Positions 44,430-52,626 of a DNA stretch of 64,000 nucleotides are shown here, one piece after another (the stretch's first letter is position 1; every line of letters starts with the position of its first letter). The position numbers and the translations under genes were made by a program. Below the pieces are notes generated by a model. It did not search any database. It was not told where the DNA came from and worked only from the letters and a program-made list of their open reading frames with translations. Origin of the DNA: Lysobacter helvus (GTDB lineage Bacteria; Pseudomonadota; Gammaproteobacteria; Xanthomonadales; Xanthomonadaceae); contig NZ_AP024546.1 of assembly GCF_018406645.1 (NCBI RefSeq), positions 2,232,001 to 2,296,000 on the forward strand. Reading direction: 5' to 3'.

Positions 44430-46679
44430 TCACTCGAATCGATAAGACAACTTGACCAGCACCTGTTCGCTATCCCGCAATTCCATTGACTTCCTGAACT
44501 CGCGGTGCGCGGTGAAGGGTCCGAGTCCATCGTCTATGGAGTCGCCGCCGCGCACGTAGGCGATGTAGAGATAGGACAAGGGCGCCAGTTCGTATCGGTA
44601 TCGCACTTGGAACCCCAGGCTGCGCAGTCCGAAGTTCTGGATCATGGTGCTTGCCGGTTGGGGCTTTCCACCCGCTCCTGTGTTCCATGCTCGCTTGGCC
44701 TTTGCGTCCAGACCGATCGATTCAAGGCGAATGCGCAACTCCTGCCTGTCATCGATCAGCCATTCCGTGCCTGCGTTGAGGGACAGCATGCGCTTGCGAT
44801 ATTCGCCGAGCACGTTCTCCCGTCCGCGCCACAGCAGCCATTCGGGATCGCGATCCACTTCGAGGCCGGTGAAGATCCGTAGGCGATCGCTAGCATGGTA
44901 TGTCGGTACGAACTCCGCCCGCATCTCACCGCCAGCGAAGTCGCCGACACCCTGGGCCAGGAATCCCGCTCCCGCGTCGAACGACCAAGGGCTGTCACCC
45001 TGTCGCGGGCGCGAATGATCGTATGTAGCCCAGAGGCTCGAGCGCATTTCAACTAAGCCATGTCCCCTAGTAGTCAGATCATCTCGCCATGGGCCCCACA
45101 CGCCAATTTCGAACGCGTCGTTTCCGCCGTTCCGGAGCTGGCCGGTGCGATTGAGCGTCAGGGTGTCCGCGATATGCAATCCGCGATCGGTATATCTCGT
45201 GGACACAACGGCGTGCCAGTCCGATGAGCGATAGCGCGAGGCTTCCGGAAAACTGGTGTACCGCCTTGCAAGGTCATATCGAGCAAGGTTGAAATTATTG
45301 CGTTCCAGGTAGCCGAAATCGCTCATCTGGAAATCGTCGCCTAGGTGGAGCAGGTAGAGCTGCTGGCGCCATCCTCCTCCCATGTCCCAATCGATGCGCG
45401 CTTGCGCGCCGGTGTCGCGCACCTTCTCTCCGCTCTTGGCAACCAGCGAGCCCGCCGCTGCCGTACGTACCGACCATGACGCATTCGGCATCCAGCGATG
45501 ATCGAATTCGAGGACGCTCGCCTCGCGATCAAGGTTGGGACGGGTGACCCGCGTGATCATCGCACCGACGCCTTGGTGTTCCCAATCCCGTGTCACTCGG
45601 GCAGCCTGGAAGTCACGCCCCTCGGCATCGGCTTCGGTCGCGGCGAACAGGCCGAAGTTAAAGCCGGCGCCGCTGCCATTGAGCTTCACGGCGGCGGTGA
45701 CATCCCCTTGTCCTGTCCCGTCGTCGGATCCTGCACCCACGCGGCGCGTGTACACCAGTCGGCTGCGGCCGTTGTACGCACCGAAAGGGACGTCGAAGAA
45801 ATTCTGATTCTCGGTGAAAAACGGGCGCTTCTCATTGAAGAAGGTTTCCGTGGCGCTAAAGTTGACGACCAACGCATCGCTTTCGACTTGGCTGAAGTCC
45901 GGGTTGATCGATGCGCTGAGCTGGAAGCGCCCGTTCGGCTTCCAGAACACGTCGGCGCCCGCGTCCGCCGCGTATCTGCCGGCCATCAGGTCGCTCACGG
46001 CCGCAACATAGGGTGTGACTGCCAGCAGGGTCTGTCGGTACAAGGGGACCTCGATCTTGTTCAGCGCCGACAGGTAGCGCTGTTCGCTGAAACTCACGGC
46101 TGGCCACGACGCCCGTTCCCCGGTGGCGCCGATCGTGCGATCCAGCTGGATCCCCAGTGTGCGCCGCCCTCCTTCGCGATCGCGCATCGGCGCAAGGTGC
46201 CAGGGAATCAGCATTTCAACCGACCAGCCCGCGTCGTCTTCGCTGGTCGCGTGGCGCCAGTCGCCGTCCCAATCGGCGTTGAACTGGTTTTCGTTCGTGA
46301 TCGTCAGATCGCCGATGCTGTTGGACAGGTAGACCCTGAAGTCGTAACCGGCCCTGCCATCCCCATCGAAATCCACGTATAGGTTCACCCGATCGGCTTG
46401 GGCATTCTGGTCGCGCTGCAAATGTTGGCGCGTGCGAGGAACGCTGGCGGGCTGCGTGTTGCGGAAGCCGACGGCCAATCCCTCCGGCGTCGCCAGGATC
46501 CATGCTTCGGTTGGCTGCGGCACGGGCGCGCGGGTGAGCGGTTGCGTCAGGCGGAAGTCCGTGACGTGCTGGGCGCCTTGCCATTCGACAGGATCGATTC
46601 GCCCATCAACGCTTATCGCCTGGGCAGTTGGTGCGGAAAGAGCGAGCGCGAGGAATGAAACAACGCAAGGGAATTTCAT
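44430..46679 (-). CDS. DUF5916-type exported protein (CBM9-like plus outer-membrane barrel-like)
   Basis: The 749-aa product has a signal peptide (MKFPCVVSFLALALSAPTAQA). Residues 22-190 form a carbohydrate-binding-family-9-like domain (DGRIDPVEWQGAQ..., VNLYVDFDGDGRAGYDFRVYLSNS). The rest is the DUF5916 domain with SFSEQRYLSALNKIEVPLYR, INPDFSQVESDALVVNFSATETFFNEKRPFFTENQ and many beta strands ending LVKLSYRFE, barrel-like. Common in Xanthomonadaceae, often near TonB receptors. Function unknown. It precedes the frameshifted hydrolase by 12 bases on the same strand. Confidence 0.85.
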   Translation of the reverse strand: MKFPCVVSFLALALSAPTAQAISVDGRIDPVEWQGAQHVTDFRLTQPLTRAPVPQPTEAWILATPEGLAVGFRNTQPASVPRTRQHLQRDQNAQADRVNLYVDFDGDGRAGYDFRVYLSNSIGDLTITNENQFNADWDGDWRHATSEDDAGWSVEMLIPWHLAPMRDREGGRRTLGIQLDRTIGATGERASWPAVSFSEQRYLSALNKIEVPLYRQTLLAVTPYVAAVSDLMAGRYAADAGADVFWKPNGRFQLSASINPDFSQVESDALVVNFSATETFFNEKRPFFTENQNFFDVPFGAYNGRSRLVYTRRVGAGSDDGTGQGDVTAAVKLNGSGAGFNFGLFAATEADAEGRDFQAARVTRDWEHQGVGAMITRVTRPNLDREASVLEFDHRWMPNASWSVRTAAAGSLVAKSGEKVRDTGAQARIDWDMGGGWRQQLYLLHLGDDFQMSDFGYLERNNFNLARYDLARRYTSFPEASRYRSSDWHAVVSTRYTDRGLHIADTLTLNRTGQLRNGGNDAFEIGVWGPWRDDLTTRGHGLVEMRSSLWATYDHSRPRQGDSPWSFDAGAGFLAQGVGDFAGGEMRAEFVPTYHASDRLRIFTGLEVDRDPEWLLWRGRENVLGEYRKRMLSLNAGTEWLIDDRQELRIRLESIGLDAKAKRAWNTGAGGKPQPASTMIQNFGLRSLGFQVRYRYELAPLSYLYIAYVRGGDSIDDGLGPFTAHREFRKSMELRDSEQVLVKLSYRFE

Positions 46680-46818
46680 AGGGGGAATTGAAGGGACGTG
46701 TGCGCGCGGGCACCAGACGCGCAAAGGTGGTGCCGCACAAATCTATGTGTGGCGTCCCGGAGCACTCATGCCAATGGGGGTACGTCGGGGCGAAACCACT
46801 GCCGACTACACGCGGCTG

Positions 46819-47265
46819 TCATTCATAGATGATCGCGTCGGCGGCGTGATCGGCGATGAGGTTGAGTTCGATGCCGTGCTCAAGGAATGCCTTGCACCCG
46901 GCCAGCACGTAACAGAACCCACCCATCGAGTCGATCGCACTCGAGGCGCGCTCGGCGTCTGTGCCCGTGAACCCGAATGCTGTGATGTTCACCATGGTCG
47001 TGTCCGCGCTCTGCGGTGTGAACTCCCACTCCACTGGCGTGGGCCATTCGATGACTATGCGTGCGCCCGGCTCCACGACGAGGACGCGCACGTCTGCCGA
47101 AATGCCGTACACGTCCCAGTGCCAGCTGACCACCTTTCCTGGTTCGAGCGGGCCACTGCCGCTAGAGAACCAGAACCTGCGGGTGATCTCCGGATTTACG
47201 AAAGCATCGAAGACATCCAACGCGGGCCTGCGAATGAGCATGGATGCGCAAGCGGTTGGCGCCAT
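46819..47265 (-). CDS. SRPBCC (START-like/AHSA1) domain protein
   Basis: The 148-aa product is a single hydrophobic-pocket domain: ASMLIRRPALDVFDAFVNPEITRRFWFSSGSGPLEPGKVVSWHWDVYG at the start and a long C-terminal helix (DAERASSAIDSMGGFCYVLAGCKAFLEHGI). No signal peptide. The frame is open well upstream; MAPTACAS at 47265 is the first start consistent with the domain. Convergent or divergent neighbours give no functional hint. Confidence 0.82.
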   Translation of the reverse strand: MAPTACASMLIRRPALDVFDAFVNPEITRRFWFSSGSGPLEPGKVVSWHWDVYGISADVRVLVVEPGARIVIEWPTPVEWEFTPQSADTTMVNITAFGFTGTDAERASSAIDSMGGFCYVLAGCKAFLEHGIELNLIADHAADAIIYE

Positions 47266-47494
47266 CTGGTGGATCCGTGGCAGAGCCGGTGCTTCCGGCG
47301 GGGTCGACCCAAAAATCGGTCGTTCTCCCATTTCACGCTGTGCACAGGCTGCCCGGTGGGTCCACTTCATCGCGAATGAGGTCATACCAAAACAAGTGGA
47401 GTCCAATGGGCGTCTGCAGCACATGCTGATTGGCCTGAGGATGAGCGTCCTAGCAATTCACGCTTGCGGCATCGTCATCGGACAGGACCCGCAC

Positions 47495-48811
47495 ATGCAA
47501 TTCGCCGCACTTACTTTCCGCGTTGCAATTTTCATCATTGTCTGTGCGGCGGTCGCTTCACCTGCGCTGGCAGCTACCAGCGAGGCAAGCGCGCGGAGGG
47601 TGTTCGATGAGGCGAACGCGATTTGCATGCGAGATGCCGGCGCGCTCTGGGGGCACTCCCTGTGCGGTCCGATTCTGGTGGTCGACCCCGATGACCGATC
47701 CGTGGTTGCCAGCGAACTCGATATCGATCATGTGCTCAAGCCGGCTGGTCGCCAATTCGTCGGGGTGCTGCCGGCGTCGGTCATCATTGCGAACACGCCT
47801 ACGGAGTGGTCCGGGACGCGCTGGACTCAGCTCATCGGCCCGCTCCTTCCTGAGGACGACGCAACCCTGAAGGTTCTCGTCGCGCACGAACTGTTCCACC
47901 GCGTCCAGCCAGACTTGGGGTTGGCCCGACCCGAGATGCCGAACCAGCACCTTGACGCTCTCGAGGGTCGCTATCTGCTCCAACTCGAGTGGCGCGCCCT
48001 GGCGGGAGCGTTGAAAGCCCGGACGTCGGAAGAACGTCTAGCCACGGTTGCCGACGCGGTTGCCTTTCGAGCGGAGCGGTACCGTATCTATCCCGAAGCG
48101 CGGGTCGAGGAAGCCGCGCTGGAGATCAACGAGGGCATTCCCGAGTACACCGGGGTGATGGTGGGTTTAGAGGCGCCTGAGGAACGGGTTGCATACGCGT
48201 TGCGCGATCTCAGCAAGTTCGTCGACGCAGCGTCGTTCGTGCGCTCGTTCGCATATGCCACGGGTCCTGCATATGGTTTGCTGCTTGATGGCGCGCAGCC
48301 GGGGTGGAGAGGGCAGCTTGGGTCGGGTCAAAGCCTCGACCAGATCCTCTCTACGGCCCTGAAGTTGAAGTCCCTTGAGCGGCGCACGATTGCTGCGCGG
48401 ACCGCGCAATACGACGACGGTTCGTTGCGCGCGACCGAGGAAACACGCGAGCAAGGTCGACTGGCGGAGATCAAAACCCTCGAGGATCGACTGGTCGATG
48501 GTCCGGTCCTGAAGCTGCCGCTCGCTCGGACCAAGTACCAATTCAATCCCCAAACCCTGAAACCGCTCGGCGTGCATGGCACCGTGTACCCGACCATGAG
48601 GCTTACCGATGCGTGGGGTTCCTTGGAGGTCGAAGACGGAGGCGCCCTGGTTAACGGCGACACCAAGGTTGCATTTGTCTCGGCCGCTGGGATTGATGCC
48701 GTGGCGCTGCGTGGCAACGGCTGGAAGCTGGTCCTGAATCCGGGATGGAAAGTGGCGTCCGGCCCCCGCGAAGGCGACTACCAGGTTTCACCTGTCGCTG
48801 AGGCACCCTAG
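47495..48811 (+). CDS. Exported HExxH zinc metallopeptidase-like protein
   Basis: The 438-aa product has a signal peptide (MQFAALTFRVAIFIIVCAAVASPALA). Zinc motif His131-Glu-x-x-His135 lies in LVAHELFHRVQ. About 80 residues later comes EINEGIPEYTGV, an acidic motif with gluzincin-like spacing that could supply the third ligand. The C-terminal 100 residues are beta-rich. AGGA precedes ATG 47495 by eight bases; the frame is open far upstream into the opposite-strand SRPBCC gene, which is a shadow. No named peptidase family was recognised. Confidence 0.8.
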   Translation: MQFAALTFRVAIFIIVCAAVASPALAATSEASARRVFDEANAICMRDAGALWGHSLCGPILVVDPDDRSVVASELDIDHVLKPAGRQFVGVLPASVIIANTPTEWSGTRWTQLIGPLLPEDDATLKVLVAHELFHRVQPDLGLARPEMPNQHLDALEGRYLLQLEWRALAGALKARTSEERLATVADAVAFRAERYRIYPEARVEEAALEINEGIPEYTGVMVGLEAPEERVAYALRDLSKFVDAASFVRSFAYATGPAYGLLLDGAQPGWRGQLGSGQSLDQILSTALKLKSLERRTIAARTAQYDDGSLRATEETREQGRLAEIKTLEDRLVDGPVLKLPLARTKYQFNPQTLKPLGVHGTVYPTMRLTDAWGSLEVEDGGALVNGDTKVAFVSAAGIDAVALRGNGWKLVLNPGWKVASGPREGDYQVSPVAEAP

Positions 48812-48959
48812 GTGGTGCTTGTTCTCGAAGGACATTGCAACCCGGTTGTTTTGCCAACGACCCCGTGGCGCTGGTCGAACGGAATCTAGAACGGGATGAC
48901 TTCGTGCGCATGCGGGTCATCAAGACGCCGACGTCCGACTCAATGAAGGAGGCATCAAC

Positions 48960-49477
48960 ATGAGTTCTGCTGCAATACGTTATCGCATCGACGCCATCAA
49001 TCTGACTTCGGTCTCAGCACTGACCGCAGTGTTCGCCCTTGTTCTTGGACTGACACTTTGGCGTCTGGATGGCTCGACGCGAAGCATTGCATGCGCGGCG
49101 TCTGCGGCTTTGTTCGCGCTGATCATTGGCACATGCGCAATTGCTTCGTCTCGCTGGCCGGGACGGAGATTCGCGTAGGGGCAGGTTTCTATCGATGCAC
49201 GATTGCGCTCGAATCGATCGAAGGCTTCTCGCGCGCTCCGGATCGACTGGCGTTGCGGTGGAGGAAGAACGGAATACGACTGCCCGGCTTCGCCTTGGGA
49301 TGGTTCGTCGCGAAGGATGGGAGCACCGTTTTCGTGGCCGCAGGCCGCGCTCGAAGTGCTGTGCGATTGCAGTTGCGAGGCGACTTTGATTTGGTGATCG
49401 GGGTCGACGACCCGGATCGACTCATCGCCGACATCGAAAGTCAATCCGCTCGACCAGGTAAATCGCCAAGCCCTTGA
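48960..49477 (+). pseudogene. Frameshifted paralog of the PH-like membrane protein
   Basis: GAAGGAGG before ATG 48960 gives a perfect start. The frame encodes two transmembrane helices and stops at 49178. The PH-like domain continues in another frame (LAGTEIRVGAGFYRCTIALESIEG...LRWRKNGIRLPGFALGWFVAKDG) to 49477. The switch is near 49,150. Joined, it is a homolog of the gene at 32388. A single indel suggests a recent pseudogene or sequence error. Confidence 0.8.
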
Positions 49478-49678
49478 ACGCCAAAACGTAATAGACACGC
49501 GGTGCATCGCCGCACAAGCGAAGGCTATCCCGGGAACGACCCGTCGCGGAGGCGACTTTGGCCAACCTGTGCAAGCGAGTGGTTGCGACCGAAGGCCACG
49601 TTGGCGTTGACCGCGCTACTCGTCTGAGTTCGTTGCCAGCAAGTTTTTCGACCAGGCTCGAGGCGCAGCTTATTGTGA

Positions 49679-50338
49679 CTAACGCGTCTCGAGCGCGCGA
49701 TATCCCGCCGGCGTGACTGTGAGGACCCTTGTGTCCTCGCGAGATGACACCCACCGGCGACGCAAGCACAACGCGAGCAGGCTTGCCCCGACTTGGCCCG
49801 CCAGATGCGGACGACGTTCGCTCCAGTCCATGCAGGGTCGCACGACGTGCCTGCGCGACCCGCGATCAGGCGGGTCGATGCCCAGTCCCACCAACGCCCG
49901 TTCGCCGACGTCGGTCAGCGTCCAATCGGCTTGCCCAGCGTCGATCCAGCCGCATGCGATGCATCGGTTGGCGAATCGCACTGCCACTTCGCCCGCCATG
50001 TGGTCGTAGCACGACCTGGCATGGCGGAGCTCCGTGTCGGCCGGCCCCAGTCGATGTGTTCGCGCTGGTGCGATCGACATCAGCGACTCAAGCGCGCACG
50101 CGACGTCCGCCGATGCAAGCTGGTGGTAGCGGTGTCGCCCTTGCCGTTGGACGGCAACGAGGCCGCCCTCCACCAGTTTCGCAAGGTGCGCACTTGCGGT
50201 CTGCGGAGTGATGTTTGCGACACGCGCCAGCTCGCCGGCAGTACGGCACCTGTCGTCCATGAGCGCTGCAAGCATGAGCGCGCGTGCGGGTTCGCCGATC
50301 AGTGATGCGATCCTGGCAAGCGGAGGGCTGGTGACCAT
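49679..50338 (-). CDS. ArsR-family winged-helix regulator
   Basis: The 219-aa product has an N-terminal ArsR-type DNA-binding domain: LARIASLIGEPARALMLAALMDDRCRTAGELARVANITPQTASAHLAKLVEGGLV (residues 7-61) and RQGRHRYHQLAS. The long C-terminal part has two Cys pairs (CYDHMAGE...CIACGWID) that could bind metal or sense redox. ATG 50338 faces the Tat-exported hydrolase across 72 bases, so it probably represses that operon. Confidence 0.87.
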   Translation of the reverse strand: MVTSPPLARIASLIGEPARALMLAALMDDRCRTAGELARVANITPQTASAHLAKLVEGGLVAVQRQGRHRYHQLASADVACALESLMSIAPARTHRLGPADTELRHARSCYDHMAGEVAVRFANRCIACGWIDAGQADWTLTDVGERALVGLGIDPPDRGSRRHVVRPCMDWSERRPHLAGQVGASLLALCLRRRWVSSREDTRVLTVTPAGYRALETR

Positions 50339-50410
50339 GATTCGATACGTGCCGAAACATCGGTGAAGGTGCGAAGGATAGCGTAGCCGAACAAAAGCGA
50401 GGCTATCGCA

Positions 50411-51412
50411 ATGCATCGACGAGAGTTGCTGAAGTGGGCGGGTATGGGCGCTGCTGCGTGGGCTACCGGTGCGCAAAGCAAGGGCACCATGCAGGCTGCG
50501 GAGGAATCGCACGTCGCGTCATGGTCCAGTGGCGGCGAGCGACTGGATCTTGCCTTGTTCAGGCGGCGCGGCCGCGGCCCTGCTGTTGTGTACGTGCATG
50601 GTGCAACGTTTCCATCGGCCCTTGCGGTGGGCTGGCGCATGCATGGCCGCTCCTGGCTGGACCAGTTGCACGCCGCGGGATTCGATGCCTGGGCGTTTGA
50701 CTTCGCCGGTTACGGTGCTTCGTCGCGTCCCGCGGCGTTCGCGCGGCCAGCCGATGTTTCCCCGCCGTTTGGCGATTCCGTCGCGGCCGCGTCGCAACTC
50801 CAGCATGTGCTGGCGTACGTCCGGCGCTTGCGACCGGATGCGCCCATCCATGTGGTCGCGCACTCTTGGGGCACATTGCCCGCGCAACGCGTCGCGATCG
50901 AGCACACGGATCTGATGCAGCGCCTCGTCCTGTTCGGGCCGGTCGTGACCCGTGCCGGCAAGCGTGAAGCGCCTGTCGATCATGCATGGCACCTCGTCAC
51001 CTCGGAGATGCAGCGACCGCGCCACCGCACGGGGCTTCCGCTTTCGGAACCGACGCCCGTCGGAGCGGACGAGCTTGAGCGCTGGTGTACGGCCTACCAG
51101 GCGACGGATCACGATGCGCCCACCAGGTCGCCGAGCGCGGTAAAAGTGCCCAGCGGGCCGGCCGCCGACGTCGCGCGCGCATGGTCGGGCGAGCGCCTGG
51201 TGGACAGCGGCCACCTGCTGCAGCCGACATTGATCGTGCGGGGCGAATGGGACCACGTCACGACCGACCAGGACGCCAGGGCGTTGTTCGATGCCCTAGG
51301 CACGCACGCCAAGCGCGACGTCAAAATTTCAGGTGGTAACCATTGGCTGCACCTGCAGCCGCGGCGAACCGTGCTCTGGGACGAGACCACCCTGTTCCTC
51401 GGAGGAAGCTGA
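50411..51412 (+). CDS. Tat-exported alpha/beta hydrolase
   Basis: The 333-aa product starts MHRRELLKWAGMGAAAWATGA, a twin-arginine signal (RRELLK). It has the hydrolase core VVYVHGATFPSALAVG, FDFAGYGASSRP and nucleophile Ser152 in VAHSWGTLPA. LIVRGEWDHVTT carries the acid and GGNHWLHL the catalytic His. Export by Tat implies a periplasmic, folded enzyme. Its stop overlaps the monooxygenase start (TGATG). It lies divergent to an ArsR regulator. The substrate is unknown. Confidence 0.88.
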   Translation: MHRRELLKWAGMGAAAWATGAQSKGTMQAAEESHVASWSSGGERLDLALFRRRGRGPAVVYVHGATFPSALAVGWRMHGRSWLDQLHAAGFDAWAFDFAGYGASSRPAAFARPADVSPPFGDSVAAASQLQHVLAYVRRLRPDAPIHVVAHSWGTLPAQRVAIEHTDLMQRLVLFGPVVTRAGKREAPVDHAWHLVTSEMQRPRHRTGLPLSEPTPVGADELERWCTAYQATDHDAPTRSPSAVKVPSGPAADVARAWSGERLVDSGHLLQPTLIVRGEWDHVTTDQDARALFDALGTHAKRDVKISGGNHWLHLQPRRTVLWDETTLFLGGS

Positions 51413-51792
51413 TGCTTGCAGTCATTTTCGAAGTTGAGTTCGCCGACGATGCGAGCCGTGAAGCCTACGTGCGCATCGCGGCCGCGCTGCGCCCAAAGGT
51501 CGAAGAGGTGCCCGGATTCGCGGGCGTCGAACGATTCCAGAGCATCGCCGATCCTCGACGCTACCTCTCACTCTCGTTCTGGGAGGACGAAGCGGCGATC
51601 GATCGCTGGCGCGAAGACCACGACCACGCGGCGGCGCAAGTGATAGGCAGCGACACGCTCTTCAGCCAGTGGCGGACGAGCGTGGTACGGGTCGTGCGCA
51701 GCAGGTCCAAGGCAGACCGTGCGCGAGCGGAGGCCACTCATGCATCTGCGATGAAGTGCACGCACTCCACGCGGAACCCTTCACGCACGTAG
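51412..51792 (+). CDS. Antibiotic biosynthesis monooxygenase (ABM) domain protein
   Basis: The 126-aa product has a ferredoxin-like ABM domain in residues 1-95: MLAVIFEVEFADDASREAY, VEEVPGFAGVERFQS, LSLSFWEDEAAIDRWR and HDHAAAQVIG. The last 35 residues are basic and outside the domain, and the gene end overlaps the convergent acetyltransferase by 55 bases. GGAGGAAG before ATG and overlap with the hydrolase stop indicate co-translation. Members oxidise quinones or act as heme-degrading enzymes; function here is unknown. Confidence 0.85.
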   Translation: MLAVIFEVEFADDASREAYVRIAAALRPKVEEVPGFAGVERFQSIADPRRYLSLSFWEDEAAIDRWREDHDHAAAQVIGSDTLFSQWRTSVVRVVRSRSKADRARAEATHASAMKCTHSTRNPSRT

Positions 51793-52187
51793 AAGCGATG
51801 CGCATCGGTCCGCGTCAAACGCGAGATCAACTGCAGTTCCTCGCAGCCCAGGCGGCGGGCTTCCTGCTTGAGCCAACTAATCATGCGAGCGCCACATCCG
51901 CGCGAACGCGCGGCAGCATCGGTGACCAGGTCGTCGACCACGAGGATGCGCCCGCGGTACAACATCGTGATCACTCGATAGCCGGCCACGCATCGGACGG
52001 CGCCTTCATCTAGCAGCGTGGCCAGGCGGAAGCCCTCGTTGTCCATGAGTGATCGCACCAGAGACTCGAAATCTGCGCGCGCCAGGTTCGGGCGCAACTG
52101 ATTCATGACCTCGAAAGCGGCGTAGATCTCGGCGTCAGTGAGCGCAATCGAGATTGTTGTGCTGTGCACGGCGGCGTCTCGGGGCAT
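51738..52187 (-). CDS. GNAT-family N-acetyltransferase
   Basis: The 149-aa product starts MPRDAAVHSTTISIAL. It has IYAAFEVMNQLRPNL, VAGYRVITMLYRGRILVVDDLVTDAAARSRGCGARMISWLKQEA (acetyl-CoA loop RGCGAR) and the C-terminal RTDAHRFYVREGFR, typical of PhnO/GNAT proteins. The frame is open upstream through a terminator-like region, so ATG 52187 is preferred. It converges with and overlaps the monooxygenase gene. Confidence 0.86.
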   Translation of the reverse strand: MPRDAAVHSTTISIALTDAEIYAAFEVMNQLRPNLARADFESLVRSLMDNEGFRLATLLDEGAVRCVAGYRVITMLYRGRILVVDDLVTDAAARSRGCGARMISWLKQEARRLGCEELQLISRLTRTDAHRFYVREGFRVECVHFIADA

Positions 52188-52231
52188 GTGCTCGACAACT
52201 TCCGAGGCATGCTTCACTTTGCGTACCAAAG

Positions 52232-52261
52232 AAAAAGGGGCCCGGAGACACACCGGGCCCC
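52232..52261 (-). terminator. Intrinsic terminator (outer copy) for leftward transcript
   Basis: On the minus strand GGGGCCCGG pairs with CCGGGCCCC (loop of seven), followed by five T. It is the second copy of the terminator region of the TonB receptor gene. Confidence 0.75.
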
Positions 52262-52454
52262 CCGGGGGGTTCCACATCCGGGGAGGGATGGGAGGAGAGA
52301 TTGTCGATGCCGCGCCAATGGAATTCGCATCCATTAAAGGACGCGCGCGCGCACACCAATTTGTGCAGCCATCAGATAGTGCTGTCGCCGCGCAGATGAG
52401 GAGTCGGCGACTTGATGCGGATCTCTGCATCTGGCCATCACGCATCTTGGTTTC

Positions 52455-52483
52455 AAAAAAAAGGCCCGGAGTTCATCCGGGCC
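52455..52483 (-). terminator. Intrinsic terminator of the TonB receptor gene
   Basis: On the minus strand GGCCCGGA pairs with TCCGGGCC around a five-base loop, followed by eight T. It lies about 145 bases after the receptor stop. Confidence 0.85.
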
Positions 52484-52590
52484 GTAAAGGGGTTCCACAT
52501 CCAGGCGGGGACGGGAGTGTCATTGTCATCCTGCCTCCGGTATGCGCTGCGTCCAATTGAGCGTGTCCGCGTGCGCACCAATTCCGGGAT

Positions 52591-52614
52591 GGACGGCGAC
52601 ACCTGTCGCCGTCC
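52591..52614 (-). other. 11-bp hairpin just after the TonB receptor stop
   Basis: GGACGGCGACA and TGTCGCCGTCC form a perfect inverted repeat with two bases between, 12 bases after the receptor stop. No T-run; probably protects the 3' end of the mRNA. Confidence 0.55.
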
Positions 52615-52626
52615 GTCCCGTACAGG

